Below, in pieces: positions 33,906 to 45,780 of a stretch of 64,000 nucleotides of DNA. Position 1 is the stretch's first letter. Each line of letters begins with the position of its first letter. The stretch comes from Entoloma clypeatum (lineage: Eukaryota; Basidiomycota; Agaricomycetes; Agaricales; Entolomataceae). Where the stretch lies: positions 2,294,001 to 2,358,000 of the forward strand of contig OY751495.1 of the NCBI GenBank assembly GCA_963565915.1, given 5' to 3'. The notes below the pieces were generated by a model. That model was not told the origin of the DNA, did no database searches, and was given only the letters and a program-made list of their open reading frames with translations. The translations under genes and the position numbers were made by a program.

Positions 33906-34882
33906 TCGCTGTCATCTATGTCGACGACTCTGCTTTTCTCGGCACAAACCAGGAATACACGCTAGAGAAAAAGAAGGCCTTCATGACCACATGGGAATGT
34001 AGGGACCTAGGGCACCTTGTGCCTGATGGGGAACCGAAAGAATTTCTCTCTATCCAAATAAGGCAACACGGGAAACATATCTTCATCGATCAAGTACCTT
34101 ATCTTGAGAAAATACTCGAACGAACGGGGATGAGCGAATCTAATGCCACCCATACCCCACTTCCTACGGGCTACAAACCCATGGTGTCCGACGATGAACC
34201 CAATGCAGAACTTCGATCAAAGTACCAATCCGTCATCGGATCACTTCTATATCTGATGATTGGAACAAGGCCAGACATCTGTTTTGCCGTGATTAAAATG
34301 TCGCAGTTTTCCGCAAATCCCACCAAACACCATTTAGAAGTGGCTAGGGATATTTGCAGGTATCTGAAGGCGACAAAAAATTACGCAATCATGTATGATG
34401 GCAACTCAGGGAAAGGAATCTATGCATTCACAGACTCCGACTGGGCGTCAGATGAAAACACGAGGAGGTCTACCACTGGCTTCTTCATATCACTGGCGTC
34501 TGGAGCAGTGACATGGGTATCATCGGCGCAAAAGACCATCGCCCTCTCTTCCACAGAAGCAGAGTATATGGCGTTATCAGACTGCAGTCGCGCAGCAACA
34601 TGGCTGAGAAGCATGCTTGCCGAACTTGGAATGCAGATCGGATCAGTACCGATCTACGGAGATAACAACGGCTCCGTCTTTATCGCATCCAACCCTGTAA
34701 CTGAGAAGCGATCCAAGCACATTGACGTGCGATTCCACTTCGTCAGAGAAAAAGTCTCCGAAGGAATAATTACGGTCGAATTCATTGAAGGAGTGAACAA
34801 CCCTGCAGACCTTTTAACTAAGAATCTGGGGAAAATCCTCTTTTCCAAGTTTATCCCGTACTTTGGATTGATAAAAAACTAG
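33824..34882 (+). pseudogene. Copia polyprotein, second part: reverse transcriptase palm and RNase H
   Basis: Starts within the deletion junction. It reads GVFIHKSTHGEIVIAVIYVD plus D (the YVDD catalytic box) and continues to LPTGYKP, IGSLLYLMIGTRPDICFAV, and RNase H motifs FTDSDWASDENTRRSTTGFF, LSSTEAEYMALSD and IYGDNNGSVFIA, ending before the 3' LTR. The N-terminal fingers and first catalytic Asp of the reverse transcriptase are absent. It is in a different frame from the integrase part. Confidence 0.9.
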
Positions 34883-34956
34883 GCGAAATAAGAGTACCTA
34901 TATATATGTGGGAAAAAGTAAGATGTATTTAGAAGTATGTACTAAATATGGGGGGG

Positions 34957-35265
34957 TGTTGAAACTTTTCCCATCACGTAGATTAGATTAGATTAGATTA
35001 CATCACGTGACCTTTACATATCTTCATTACATACTTGTTTGGTTGGTACAAACAGTAGTACGGTATATAAGACCAGGAAACTGTCAATATCAACAAGTTG
35101 TCTCTTGACTCTTAACCAGCTCCATCGCTCTTACCAGCCTCAACCGCTCTCACCAGCCTCACCCCTCCCAAACCATGTAAGTGGCTAGAACGGTCATGTA
35201 GAGTACTTCCACTGTAGCTGGTTGCTCAGTACATCTGTGGCTAATGCCCAGGTGGAACTTCAACA
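34957..35265 (+). repeat. 3' LTR of the copia element
   Basis: 309 bp, one visible difference from the 5' LTR. It is preceded by a purine run (ATATGGGGGGG at about 34947-34956) that can serve as polypurine tract. The GCTGG target duplicate follows it. Confidence 0.95.
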
Positions 35266-35762
35266 GCTGGCTGAGTGATCAGCGCATCAGCACGTGAGAG
35301 CATTGCGCCGACCATGGATGCGCACTGACACCGTAGGATAATCCTTGCCAGTGTTCTCCCACTCTCTCATCCTCGTATTCTACCTTGCAAAGCAATCAAC
35401 AAGTAAATGAGACATGTTTAGTCACTTGACCGTAGATGCGTTGAATCAACCATCACTGATATACGGATTTTACCACGTGATGGGCCTCCACTGCAGCAGC
35501 TGATGGTAACCTTTTGAAAAGTGAAACCGTCGAAAAGGCCGTTGCAAATACGCTCTAGTGATGCACTCTTGGACCTGATAGTATATCAATTGACTCACAT
35601 CAGCAAACCCAGATGTGTAGTCACATGCAGTGCTGTAGCATCACATAGCACTGTACCTTGGTAGTGCATGACCATTGTAGTGTGCTGTAGTGTGCTGTAG
35701 TGATGTAATGTGTCATAGCATCATAATATTGTAGCATTGTAGTATCAATAGACCTTGTAGCT
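35266..35762. other. Spacer with GTAG-rich low-complexity DNA
   Basis: No gene is supported. From about 35630 the sequence repeats words such as GTAGTGTGCT and GTAGCAT. A similar short-word region precedes the second gypsy fragment at 46560-46760. Confidence 0.4.
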
Positions 35763-36811
35763 GTTACATTCCGATCCATTCCGACGATTTCCGACCAATC
35801 CCGACACCTCCGACACCTCCGACACCTCCGACATTTTGACTAATACTTATTATGCATACTTACTGTTATGAATCTCGTTACTACGTACATTACTTACATC
35901 CGATCATTTTACTTATGTTAAGAATCTCCGACAGCCACTCGTTATCCGACTCCGACGAAGCCACACGTCCTCCGACATAGTATTTAAACTTATGTAGAAT
36001 CGTGTATTAGCTTCAGTTTGAATATCAACTTAGATTTGACATCATACCTCCCGTCCTCTTTCCGACTCTTAACTTGAGTCCGACCTCCGACCTCCGATCC
36101 TCCGATCCTCCGATCCTCCGAAATAAGGACACCAACGTATTAGCGAGGGCGCAACACACAAGTTGAAGCCAAGTCCTTGCCCCTACGTTGCACGCGCTCC
36201 GACCTTCCGACCTTCCGACGCGTCTGACGTAGCTCCGACGTTTTGTCGATCAGTTCTTAACAGTATATTCAAACTGCCACTCGCTTATCCGTATTTCAAA
36301 TTCCAGTTATGGCAGCCCACAACACACAGAACTCCCGCGCAGCAGCAGCCGCAGCGGAAGCTTCAAACCTGCAGGACACCAGGGCGACATTTCTACATAT
36401 GTTCCAAGATATTCCCGCAGAAGAATCTGCACCCAAACCTGACCCCATATCTCTGACACCTCATCTCCGAACACCTCAGACACAAGGACCTCCAATTCCT
36501 GAAGAATTCCGTTCTTTTAAATCGCCGACCTCTCCTTTTGACGATAACAATCCTTTCCGTCGCGAGCAAACTCCAAACCTCGCCGAAGCAATTATGCTTA
36601 TGACGCAGGAGCTCCGACGTAGAGAGACTCCGAAAACTCCGAAAAAGAAATCGAAGGAACCCGACACTTTTGACGGTTCCGACTCTCGGAAACTCACCAG
36701 TTTCCTCGCACAATGCACGCTATATTTCCGAAACAACCCCGCTTTTGACGACGATGATAACAAAGTCAGTTTCGCTCTGTCGTACCTCTGAGGAACCGCG
36801 CTCGAATGGTT
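35763..36811 (+). mobile_element. Ty3/gypsy element, copy 1: leader or LTR plus gag start, cut by assembly gap
   Basis: The region 35763-36250 starts TGTTACATTCC and is rich in CTCCGAC/TCCGATCC words; it is probably LTR and leader, though I could not fix the LTR end. It is followed by gag at 36309. The stretch just before the gag ATG (GATCAGTTCTTAACAGTATA...) is shared with copy 2 at 46790, confirming the family. Confidence 0.75.
36309..36811 (+). pseudogene. Gypsy gag (copy 1), with nonsense codon
   Basis: ATG 36309 (MAAHNTQNSRAAAAAAEA) opens a gag protein: proline-rich lead, then the retrotransposon gag core DTFDGSDSRKLTSFLAQC and FRNNPAFDDDDNKVSFALSY. At 36789-36791 the frame hits TGA where copy 2 (60970-60972) has CGA. 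The frame then runs into the assembly gap. Confidence 0.85.
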
Positions 36812-37011
36812 NNNNNNNNNNNNNNNNNNNNNNNNNNNNNNNNNNNNNNNNNNNNNNNNNNNNNNNNNNNNNNNNNNNNNNNNNNNNNNNNNNNNNNNNN
36901 NNNNNNNNNNNNNNNNNNNNNNNNNNNNNNNNNNNNNNNNNNNNNNNNNNNNNNNNNNNNNNNNNNNNNNNNNNNNNNNNNNNNNNNNNNNNNNNNNNNN
37001 NNNNNNNNNNN
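36812..37011. other. Assembly gap (200 N)
   Basis: Run of 200 undetermined bases inside the gypsy gag. Its true length and content are unknown; the downstream flank (37012-37160) is not recognisable as gypsy, so the element's right part is lost or elsewhere. Confidence 1.
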
Positions 37012-37167
37012 AGGGATTCTGTTCTCAAACCAGACACGACCAACCGAATCGGGCTTCTCATAGTAAAAACGGATACACAGGTCTCGAAGTGCAGGGTGTG
37101 CCCAGTTTTCTGTTCGATTCTATAAAAATATGTTATCACTGTTCACAAAAGGAATTGGTAGTCATGG

Positions 37168-39002
37168 TTATACTTCTTCGTCTTTTCCGTTCTGAAGATA
37201 AAAGGCATTGCGAATGAGGTGGATTACGTTCCGTTCAATATTCTCATATGCTTGGAGTTGGTTGTGGCTGTCGTCCTCCAGAAAATCGGCATAATGTCGC
37301 TTAACAATTTCTCTCGCTACATCCTTCATCCTACCACGCCATGTTGAACCTTCCTTGAATACCTGAGGTCTTGCATGAACACAGTCTCCAATGAGCAAAG
37401 GGAAAAAACTCACGACGATGTTCATGTTTCGATCCTGGCTATATCCTGGTTGCAATACATCATAACCATGTCAAGAGCAACAAATGAAATAAAGAACAAA
37501 CCCTCTTCAAGAATATCACCATTATCTTGACGTTCATTAATGCATTCCTTGAGGATATTTGCAGCTTCGTGCAAGTCATTCTGGCGCTCTGGAAATGGGG
37601 CGATCGTAGCGAGATGAAGTTGATAAACATATTTCGCCTGCGTGAGCACAACCTTCCACCCTGCAGGATAGTACGTCAGAGTATCAGGGGTCAACTGTTT
37701 TGGTCCTCTTGAGCCACGGAAGGCACGTTTGGTTTCAATGATCTCCTCATCTTCCTCTTTGTCGACATCATCCAGATCTGCAGCAGCCTGGGCGTTAGCA
37801 TGGTGATGTAGCATATCCACGTTTGGAGCACGTGTTGCATGGTTTCTCTTCCTATGTGCGGCAACGATATCTTCCCCATCAGATTCGTCACCCCCGTTGT
37901 TGTTGTTGTCATTGTGGATAAAGTCATCGCCACCCTGTCATACACGATTGTTAGGTTGAAACTTTATCCCGAATCATGCAACGGACGGTCCGGACCTCTT
38001 GTTGTGGCTCATCATCATCGTCGTCCTGTCTAGATGCCCCATCTGCAGTTCGGTGTTCAGCTCCATCATGAACTCGCACCTGGGCAGAGCTGCTCGCAGA
38101 TGCCGGGACCATACGATGTGGAGCTTCACGTCGATGAAGAGTTTCAATAGCCAAACGTTCATCCTCATCGGGAGATGCTTCATCCATGGCTGCTGAAAGT
38201 AAGTTGAGGTGAATAGCAAAAACTATTTGGGATGTACTTACACTCGATATTCTCAATATGTTCGGGCTCACTATCGGGAACAATTTCTTGCTGGTTTTTG
38301 GAATGCATTGTATGGTTTGCGTGATGGCCTAGTTGATGGATGTTAGAGACAATAAGGGTGCCAGCTGGACGAGTCTACCTATTGCGGGATGAGGCCCAAA
38401 TTTGGCAAGGCCAGCATCATTGAAACCATAGCGTGAACCTGCTTTTGCATGGGCAAATCCAGGCTTCAGATGGGACTCACATGGTGAGAGTGGCGAGGCA
38501 GGATGTGGGGAAGCTTCTTCATCCTCGGAAGTTAACGGTACACGATTGGCCTGTTCAGACATTAGTTTTGACAACTCTCTGGAAAGTGAAACTTACCTTT
38601 CGTCGAGAGCTTTGCTGTCGCTTTGGAGGAGGGGCCATATCATTCTCCAAGATGTCCTCCGGGATCGCGTGGGCAGGTTTGCGCTTGTTGCTGCCCCGCT
38701 CAAGGTCAGGACGAATATTTTCGCCAACCTTCCTAAGTTGTGCCACAGCTCCTCCTATTCCACGAGAAGACCACACAGGTCGGCCATTTCCATTGACAGT
38801 CGCTGTCGGGCGCGTGAGATACTGGCACATTCGCAGGAGTGTCATACCTTCATCCATGGGAACATCGGCATTGCCCCCCGACTTTGCAACACTGGGACTT
38901 GTTGGTTGCAGTTGCGGTTGTGGTTGCAATTTCCGTTTCGACTGGCGAGACGTGGCCACAGAACGACCAGGACCTGCTGCTTTTGCAGCACCTCGAGTCA
39001 TT
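37168..39002 (-). CDS. DUF6532-like protein next to a Plavaka transposase
   Basis: Multi-exon minus-strand gene. A likely start is ATG 39002 (MTRGAAKAAGPGRSVATSR), followed by low-complexity, proline- and acid-rich exons (NDMAPPPKRQQSSRRK; SEDEEASPHPASP; MDEASPDEDERLAIETLHR; RAFRGSRGPKQ). The conserved part is near the end: YYPAGWKVVLTQAKYVYQLH, ATIAPFPERQNDLHEAANIL, then after an intron GYSQDRNM and STWRGRMKDVAREIVKRHY, stop 37168. This pattern resembles DUF6532, a domain common beside agaricomycete transposons; the assignment is from memory. An inner 51-base segment (GTGAGT...CAG) is a probable intron that also stays open. Function unknown. Confidence 0.55.
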
Positions 39003-39329
39003 GCACCACAACGCGAAGTCAACCAGTTGTGTGGATCCAATTTAACTAAGTACTGAAAATGTAAATATTTGTCTGATCAGTATAAGCGGTGTCATAAACG
39101 AACCTGAAAATACACAAACATGAAGGCGTGGACCGCAAATGGTTCAAAAGTTTCCCGAAAGTTCCTAAGGGCCACCAGAAAACGAGGAGTGAAGCTACAT
39201 GTTTCATGATATTGGATCAATAGATAGACATGAAATACAAAAATTAGTCAAGTACGACTTGGAATGAACCCACACCAGGGGAATAAACAGTACTTGTGGC
39301 TAATAAACAGCCGTTAGACGACAAAAGAA

Positions 39330-39658
39330 GGAAAAGTAGAAGACGAACCTGCATCGACATGAAGATGATGCTCCCCATTACATGCAGTAACGGGAATGCC
39401 TTGCGAACACAGGGAATATGCAAGACGGCCCATAGATAAATCAGCATGGTCGACTCGGTTATTGGCATACGTGACAGCTTGCAAAGCAGCTGAGAGTCGA
39501 CGTCTCGCAGCACGCCTTACTCTCCGAGATTGTTGTTGTTGTGTCCAAGCATTATACATAAGACATTTGGCCTTCTCGAAATCCATAAGACCCTGTTTGT
39601 CGAGTAACAGAGTTAGTTCGGAATGAGTAAAAAATCGGATGGCAAAATTAAAGTACAT
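39330..39658 (-). CDS. Unassigned coding-like exon(s)
   Basis: ATG 39658 opens MYFNFAIRFFTHSELTLLLD ... FEKAKCLMYNAWTQQQQS ... ADLSMGRLAYSLCSQGIPV. The composition looks like real protein and contains no stop for about 110 codons. It may be the 5' part of the DUF6532-like gene or a separate gene; no family recognised. Confidence 0.3.
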
Positions 39659-39844
39659 TGGTAGGAATAGTTGAACAGGCCTGGGATGATGAAGGCATTT
39701 GTACAATTCTGTAATGCCATGAGCCTGAGTGTGAGTCGTGTGGAGGAAGTTGACGCACTACAAGGTGGATGATTGAGAGTTGATTGTTATGAAAGTGAGT
39801 CGACGTTTACCAAGTAATAATAAAATCACCTGACCTCTTCAATC

Positions 39845-42800
39845 ATGCCACTGCGTCAGTACTGCCCAACTTGTGGCCGACCGTTCAAAGATGTAACGTC
39901 TCTACTCAAACACATGAACAATCCATTCTGCCTTTGTCGATCTCAAACTATGCACCCCCTTCCAGAGCCCCTCAATTCAGAGCAAACAATGCAGAATCGA
40001 GAACACTCGCCGGTTAACTCTCTCTCTCAGGTGCCGATTGATGCAACTCTGAGTGCCCCTCCCATTGAGGTTTCTGGCGATACGGTTTGGATTGGAAGTG
40101 AAGAGGACAGCATGGATGTCGACTCTGACTCTCCTGATCCGACGTCAGTTGAAGGGTATCCCGGTGCTGCACGAATATGTGGACGGGGAGGGACGTTCAT
40201 GGAGAATTTCGACTTGGATGACTTTGCAGAATTCCGCGAAGACCTTCCATACTACCCCTTTGCCTCACGAGATGAGTGGGAACTCGCGTCCTTTCTTCTG
40301 CGCTCAAATCTTAGCATGGCCATGCTTGATGAGTTCCTGAAGCTCGGAATGGTGAGTACTTTTCCAATGGATTGTATTTTGTCTGAAATGGCTTTCTAGA
40401 TTCGACGTCTTTCATTATCATTCATGTCTGCGAAAGCGTTACACAGCCAGGCTGAGCTACTCCCATCAGGACCAAAATGGAAAAGCAAGCATTGGAAAAC
40501 CAGGGTTCCAACGAAGAAGCCCCTTCAACTCCTTTACCGAGATCCCATCGAGTGTCTGCAGTCCATTTTAGAAAGCCCGCTCATCAGCGACGCTCTCAAA
40601 CTCGCCCCATTTCAGCTATTTAAGACAGCAGAAAAGACTACTCGAATCTTCACGGACTGGTTATCAGGTGATACTGCATGGTCAATGCAGGTGTGTCTAT
40701 GTTCAAGTTATCCAAATTTGACATCAATACCTTATCCATTGTCTGTCAGGATGTGCTTCCTCCAGGCGCAATGCTGTTGGGCACGATTCTCTCATCAGAC
40801 AAGACACAAGTGTCGGTTATGACAGGCCATCGACAGGCTTATCCATTACTCATCAGCCTCGCCAATCTGGACATGGATTTTCGCATGAAATCCTCGAACC
40901 GGGCCTTCCTTCTCCTTGCGTTCCTCCCAATCCCGAAGTTCATCGCGAATAAGAAACACTGCGGCGTTCTCCACGCTCGTTTGACGCATGAATGCCTAGA
41001 TTTCATTGTAGAGCCTCTGAAAACTGCAGCAAAGATCGGAATCATGATGCGAGATCCTGTCGGCAATGTTCGATACTGTTTTACGCCACTCGCCTCCTAT
41101 ATTGCCGACACTCCTGAAGCAGCGCTCCTCTCTGGCGTAGGAGGACAAACATCGTCGATCACGATGGCATCCTACAAACAATTCGGCGATCCCTTCCGTC
41201 ACGAACCACGAACTGCAACTAAAACATTAGCTCAGTTAGCACGTGTTGAAGCCAGGGTTGACCCATGGGACCTCCCGAATTATATGAAGAGGATTAAGAC
41301 ATTGGGTTTTCGCTTGAATGGCGTCCATCTCCCATTCTGGCGGGATTGGCCTCTATCTGATCCTTCACAATTCCTGACACCAGAACCTCTGCATCACTGG
41401 CACAAATTCTTTTGGGATCACGACGCCAAATGGTGTATTCAAGTTGCTGGTGCTGCTGAAATCGATTTCCGTTTTGCGATCTTACAGCCACACACAGGCT
41501 TTCGACACTTCTCCGGAGGAATCTCGACTCTGAAACAGGTCACAGGTCGCGAGCATCGAGATATTCAGCGGTATATCGTTGCTCTCATCGCGGGGGCTGT
41601 TCCAAAGGAATTTCTTACTGCGGTTCGTGCTCTGATGGATTTCCGATACCTTGCACAAGCACGAGTAATCGACGACAAAACCTGTGTCAAGATCCAAGAT
41701 GCTTTGCGCGAATTCCACAATTTCAAGGATGCGATTATCAAAGCTGAAGGTCGCCGTGGAAAGAAGGGAAATACACTTGACCACTGGTACATCCCAAAGC
41801 TCGAGTTCCTCCAAAGTGTCGTCACAAGTATCCTCGCAAACGGCGTGCCAATCCAGTGGACGGCCGACATCACTGAGCATTGCCACGTCACTGAAGTGAA
41901 GGATCCCTTATGCACAACGAACTTCCAAGACTATGAGCTGCAAATCTGCAGGTATCTTGATCGAAGGGACAAATGCCACCGCTTTGATCTCGCGACTGCA
42001 ATGCGTGAGGCAGGAATCAGTGGGTCCCACATCGCCGTTGATACAGATCTTGATAGAGACGAACCTGACGACGACGGTACTTCTGATCTTTTGGAACATA
42101 TTGATCCTGTTTCGCGTTTGGTGGGCACAACTCGCGGGACAGTTGACTATTTCACAGAAGCTTCAAAATTGGAGCAGGGATTGAAGCCTGGCATGCCGCT
42201 CCCATATCGTACATTTACTGACACCCAGGTTGGATTTCACCTCAACTACCACGCAAGCTTCAATCGTGTGACCGTGGACGAAGTGTCGTCGAAATACAAG
42301 TTGCCTGACCTGTCAGCCGCCCTTACTGAATATGTCACTCAAACTCGGTCTGGCACCGATCTTTTCACTGTTGGCAGGCGACGAGCGGCTGTTCGAACTA
42401 ACCAACAACTCCCATTCTCTCACCTTGAAGTCTGGACAAAATTTCGCTTGCAGTCAAAAGCATACCACGCCCCCCATGAATTGTTACCTCCGAAGACGAT
42501 AAACGCGGCCCCACCATGCCAGTTATGGCCCTATGGCTATTCAGATCCCGTGGTTTACAACACAGACCCTGAGCAGCAATGGCCGTACAGTGGAATTTCA
42601 GGTATTTACTAGGCATCTCCCTTGATGTGTTTACCTCTTCACATAACGTCCAGGACACCATGTCGGTCAAGTCGCGCTTATATTCAGAATTGTTCCGACT
42701 ACAACACAACTCCCCGACCGCTTTTTGACTTATATCTACCGCTTCGACGTCGTGCCTCAACTCAATCCTGTCTTTTCAGGTTCACGGACCAAAAGAAGTT

Positions 42801-42943
42801 CCTGCCCAGAACAATCTTCGTCAATGTATATCCTAAAGAGAGCCATAAGGGCAGATAAAACACGTACGGGCGGCATTGTACCACTACAACAGATCCGGGA
42901 AGTCGTCGACTTGGTGCCACGATTTGGAGCAGAAGCTGAGTGA
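39845..42943 (+). CDS. Plavaka-type DNA transposase
   Basis: Four exons in phase: 39845-40351, 40400-40690, 40750-42601, 42654-42943 (979 residues, no internal stop). The N-terminus has a C2H2-like zinc finger (YCPTCGRPFKDVTSLLKHMN). The core shows hallmarks of the Plavaka family, which is close to KDZ and restricted to fungi: NRAFLLLAFLPIPKF, GVLHARLTHECLDFIV, RYCFTPLASYIADTPE, FGDPFRHEPRT, KGNTLDHWYIPKLEFLQS, DITEHCHVTEVKDPL, CRYLDRRDKCHRFDL, and the C-terminal RFDVVPQLNPVF. The enzyme should be a cut-and-paste transposase with an RNase H-like fold. Terminal inverted repeats of this element were not found in the window; the left one may be in the gap. Confidence 0.92.
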
Positions 42944-43925
42944 CGTCTCACAAAGGCAAACAGCCTCGAGTACAGTGCTGAATTTTGGTTAAACAAGTAC
43001 TTTGATAAGGAATTGTTCTTCGCCCTCAATTAATTGGCTTTCTGGGTAAATTCATCCTCGCGTGCAGGGATTGTCAGGCAGACTTCGTTCAGAATAGACC
43101 GACGCATACAATGTAATATAACACTAGTACTACATATTCTGACATAATCAAAACCTACCTCAGTCAGACATCGATAAGGCCATGCCGACGACTGTTTGCC
43201 CAAACGGACAAACAGCCCCGCTCGCAAGTCCCCATCTCTTCCAGGGTCTGTCGCTTTGACCGATCGTTTATCAAGGTCTAGGCCATCGTTGGTGATGTCA
43301 CGAAGCCCCATCGTTTCTTCCCCGGAACCGCTGCACTGTGTGAAACCAGGTGTTACTAGTAATCAGAGGCAAAGATCATACCTACGGTTGTTTCAACCAC
43401 ACCCTAAGCGACCGGGATCCCCTCGATGACCAGCAGCGCAGCCCGAACTCATTCTCGGACTCAATCCCCACCGCCCCACAACCTCACTCCTCCCCACGCA
43501 AGCGTCTCATCCTGAAGAAGTCGGGCTGGGCATGCTCAGAACGGACTTGGCAGCGAGAAGCAACGTGGCAACGATCTCTCCGATATCGCACGATGCCTTC
43601 ACTGCTGCCGAGCCAACTCTCATTTTCTTCTTCTTCTCCACCAAGATCTCGCCAATGCTGTGGTCCGAGTCGGTCGAGGGTCCATAATAAATATCGAATC
43701 CCTTGGTTCTCGCCGTCCCAGGGGCACCGGAATTTGGAGAAGTCACGAACGTCCCTCCGTTGCACTAGCCAGTCCCTCAAGCGGCCGGATTGTTGGAGGT
43801 AAAGGGGGGACGATAGCCAGTATCGGGATGGAAAGGAAGGATTTGAAGCAAAAGGCCAAGGATGACAAGAAGAATACGAAGGGTGTTCCTGAGGGGCTTC
43901 ATCACTGCTGTTGCCGTCGTCATTA
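42944..43925. other. Region with only fragmentary coding signal
   Basis: A minus-strand ATG at 43311 opens about 50 codons (MGLRDITNDGLDLDKRSVKA) up to a GTAGGT donor, then an unclear second exon. Plus-strand frames at 43350-43802 are proline/serine-rich. I cannot support a full gene on either strand; it may be the 5' part of the degraded transporter at 43926. Confidence 0.3.
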
Positions 43926-44615
43926 TGGCGTGCGTACGCCAACCCCCCTTTCCCTTGAGCGGAACACGACTCTAATTGGGCAAATGATTTCCAGCGAACA
44001 GCTCATTGTTATGTTTGGTCTCGGCGCCCTGAACCGCGTGCTACAGCCAGAAACGACACTGGACAAAATAGAGTTTGTTTTACAACACCCGTTTACCAAT
44101 AGCCATTTCCACACTACCGTGATCGCCTTCAGTGCTCTTGTGTTTTTGTCCTGCTGAGAGTTATTTTAAGCAGTACTCCTTCATTTACCGAATGCCTGAG
44201 TCCCTAATCGTTGCTTGCGTTTTGACCTTTACGTTTCCAATCATCTGCGCCATGGGCGTGTATTCTGACTATCCTTTTTTTGAGAATTCACAGTCCTATC
44301 TGGAGGCTGGGACAGAGAAGGCGTCGAGATTCTGGGTGCCGTGCCCATTGCCACCGGCTCGTCGTTCGTTCAGTTCCCCATTCGCTCCTCGAACTCGACA
44401 TATTTCCGACGGACCACATCGACTGCAGCAATCCCTCTTCGTGAGGTATCATTTTGATGTGGATTTGTCCCATTTCAGCCTTGGGTGTACATGCTCATCG
44501 ACCCGCTCCAGCCTTCAAACCAAGAGCTACAAACGCTCTTCCGTCCAAAGAATGCGTTTTGGACCATCAAATTCAAACAAAAAAAATACTAACCTCATCG
44601 TGTCTAGCTCCTGAA
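43926..44615 (+). pseudogene. Degraded SulP/SLC26-like anion transporter remnant
   Basis: Pieces of a membrane protein occur in changing frames. LIVMFGLGALNRVLQPETTL and FTNSHFHTTVIAFSALVFL lie near 43990-44155. YRMPESLIVACVLTFTFPII is near 44190. In another frame, near 44300-44430, come REGVEILGAVPIATGSSFVQ and YFRRTTSTAA. Their order and motifs resemble the transport domain of fungal SulP-family permeases. The start and other frames are broken, and I could not assemble a continuous model with splice sites. The assignment is from memory of the family. Confidence 0.38.
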
Positions 44616-44904
44616 CCTCTTAGGATCCCCCAATCGGAGTTCTCCCGCGCCAGTTTCGATTCGCTCGACTGAGATCCTTCTCAACACTCCGATCAACATG
44701 GGCACCGGAATATTCGGTGCCCAGGCAAAACTGTTCGACGCATTTGAGTGCACCGTACATTCTATCATATTCACTTGCGCTGTTACACCCACGTCTGGTA
44801 ATTTCCTTGCTCCTCCCGTCACCAGCAAACAACAAGACATTTGTGGAGCTCACATGCTTGTCCCGGCCCCGGCGCCACCATCTGGCTAGAGAACATACAT
44901 AGCC
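44616..44904 (+). other. Short coding-like fragment after the transporter remnant
   Basis: Reads LLNLLGSPNRSSPAPVSIRS and GAQAKLFDAFECTVHSIIFT in one frame; it may be another exon of the same decayed locus or of a separate one. Not recognised. Confidence 0.2.
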
Positions 44905-45205
44905 AACGGTTGATCATCACTTGTATGCCCTCAATGCCTTTTAGTCGTAGGTCGCGAGGTTGATTTTTCGATTGGGACCGCCCGCACTCGTCGACCCGCT
45001 GATCATCGTTTGTATACCCTCAACCTCTTTCAGTCATTGATTATCTTTTGTATACTCTCAACCTCTTTCTGTGGTTGGTCATCGTTTGTGCACTCCAAAC
45101 TCAAATCGTTGATCATCGTTTGTACATCCTCAACCTCTTTCAGTCATTGGTCATCGTTTGTCCACTTTCAACCCAATCGTTGATCATCGTTTGTACACCC
45201 TCTTT
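44905..45205 (+). repeat. Imperfect tandem repeat, unit about 40-45 bp
   Basis: At least six degenerate copies of a unit built from GATCATCGTTTGTA and CCTCAACCTCTTTCAGTC follow one another, with varied lengths. No coding function is apparent. Confidence 0.65.
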
Positions 45206-45223
45206 CAGTCCCAACTGCCACAT

Positions 45224-45780
45224 CATGTCGCGTCAAATCCAACAGTGAGTAATTCTTCCGTTCGGTTGCCGTTTTCGCGATTCATTTCTCTCCCCAAGCG
45301 GTATCGTCCTTTGGAGAGTGCCGTGCCTTTCACGGGCCGACAAGTCTTTGACTTCCGGACGGCTGGGGTGGTTCATTGACACATACAGTGCGCTGCTGAA
45401 CAAGGTAGGTACCACGGACCTTGTATATCAGTGAGTTTTCAATGCTCTTTCGCTTTCGGCGGTTTTTACGGGTGTTGGGACAGCGGGGGGAACCATAGCA
45501 ATGGCGAAAAACACCACACGGTCAGAGGCTACGACTCCTCGGGCTGGCATTCATTTGCCGCCCATTTCAACGAACCGACGGGTAAACCCGACGTTCTCTT
45601 TTTATACAATGTCGATACGACCTTGAAGAGGAGGTTCGAGGAGTTTACTGCGGATGAAGGGGGCGCTACGATAATAAGGACCACGTACAAAAGGCGCCAC
45701 GAGAAGTACCTCCCGATAGATAAGATTATACGTGGTGAGTTTGTTTCAAACTTCCCCGTTTTCTGCGTCTGACTGCTCCC
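45224..45780 (+). CDS. Unrecognised coding-like exons
   Basis: ATG 45224 (MSRQIQQ) with a GTGAGT donor, an exon reading IVLWRVPCLSRADKSLTSGR and GWFIDTYSALLNK, and a later one (about 45500-45740) reading HHTVRGYDSSGWHSFAAHFN and GKPDVLFLYNVDTTLKRRFE. These look like protein but I could not join them into one model or name a family. Confidence 0.25.

Larger units (their letters stand above)
31635..35265 (+). mobile_element. Ty1/copia LTR retrotransposon, internally deleted
   Basis: 3,631 bp, bounded by 309-bp LTRs (31635-31943, 34957-35265) that start TGTTG and end CAACA, and differ by one base that I can see (C/T in GGCTAA[C/T]GCCC). A 5-bp target duplication GCTGG flanks it (31630-31634, 35266-35270). 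Internal order is protease, integrase, then reverse transcriptase/RNase H: the copia order. Most of gag and the N-terminal half of reverse transcriptase are missing, so it is non-autonomous. The near-identical LTRs point to recent insertion. Confidence 0.95.
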
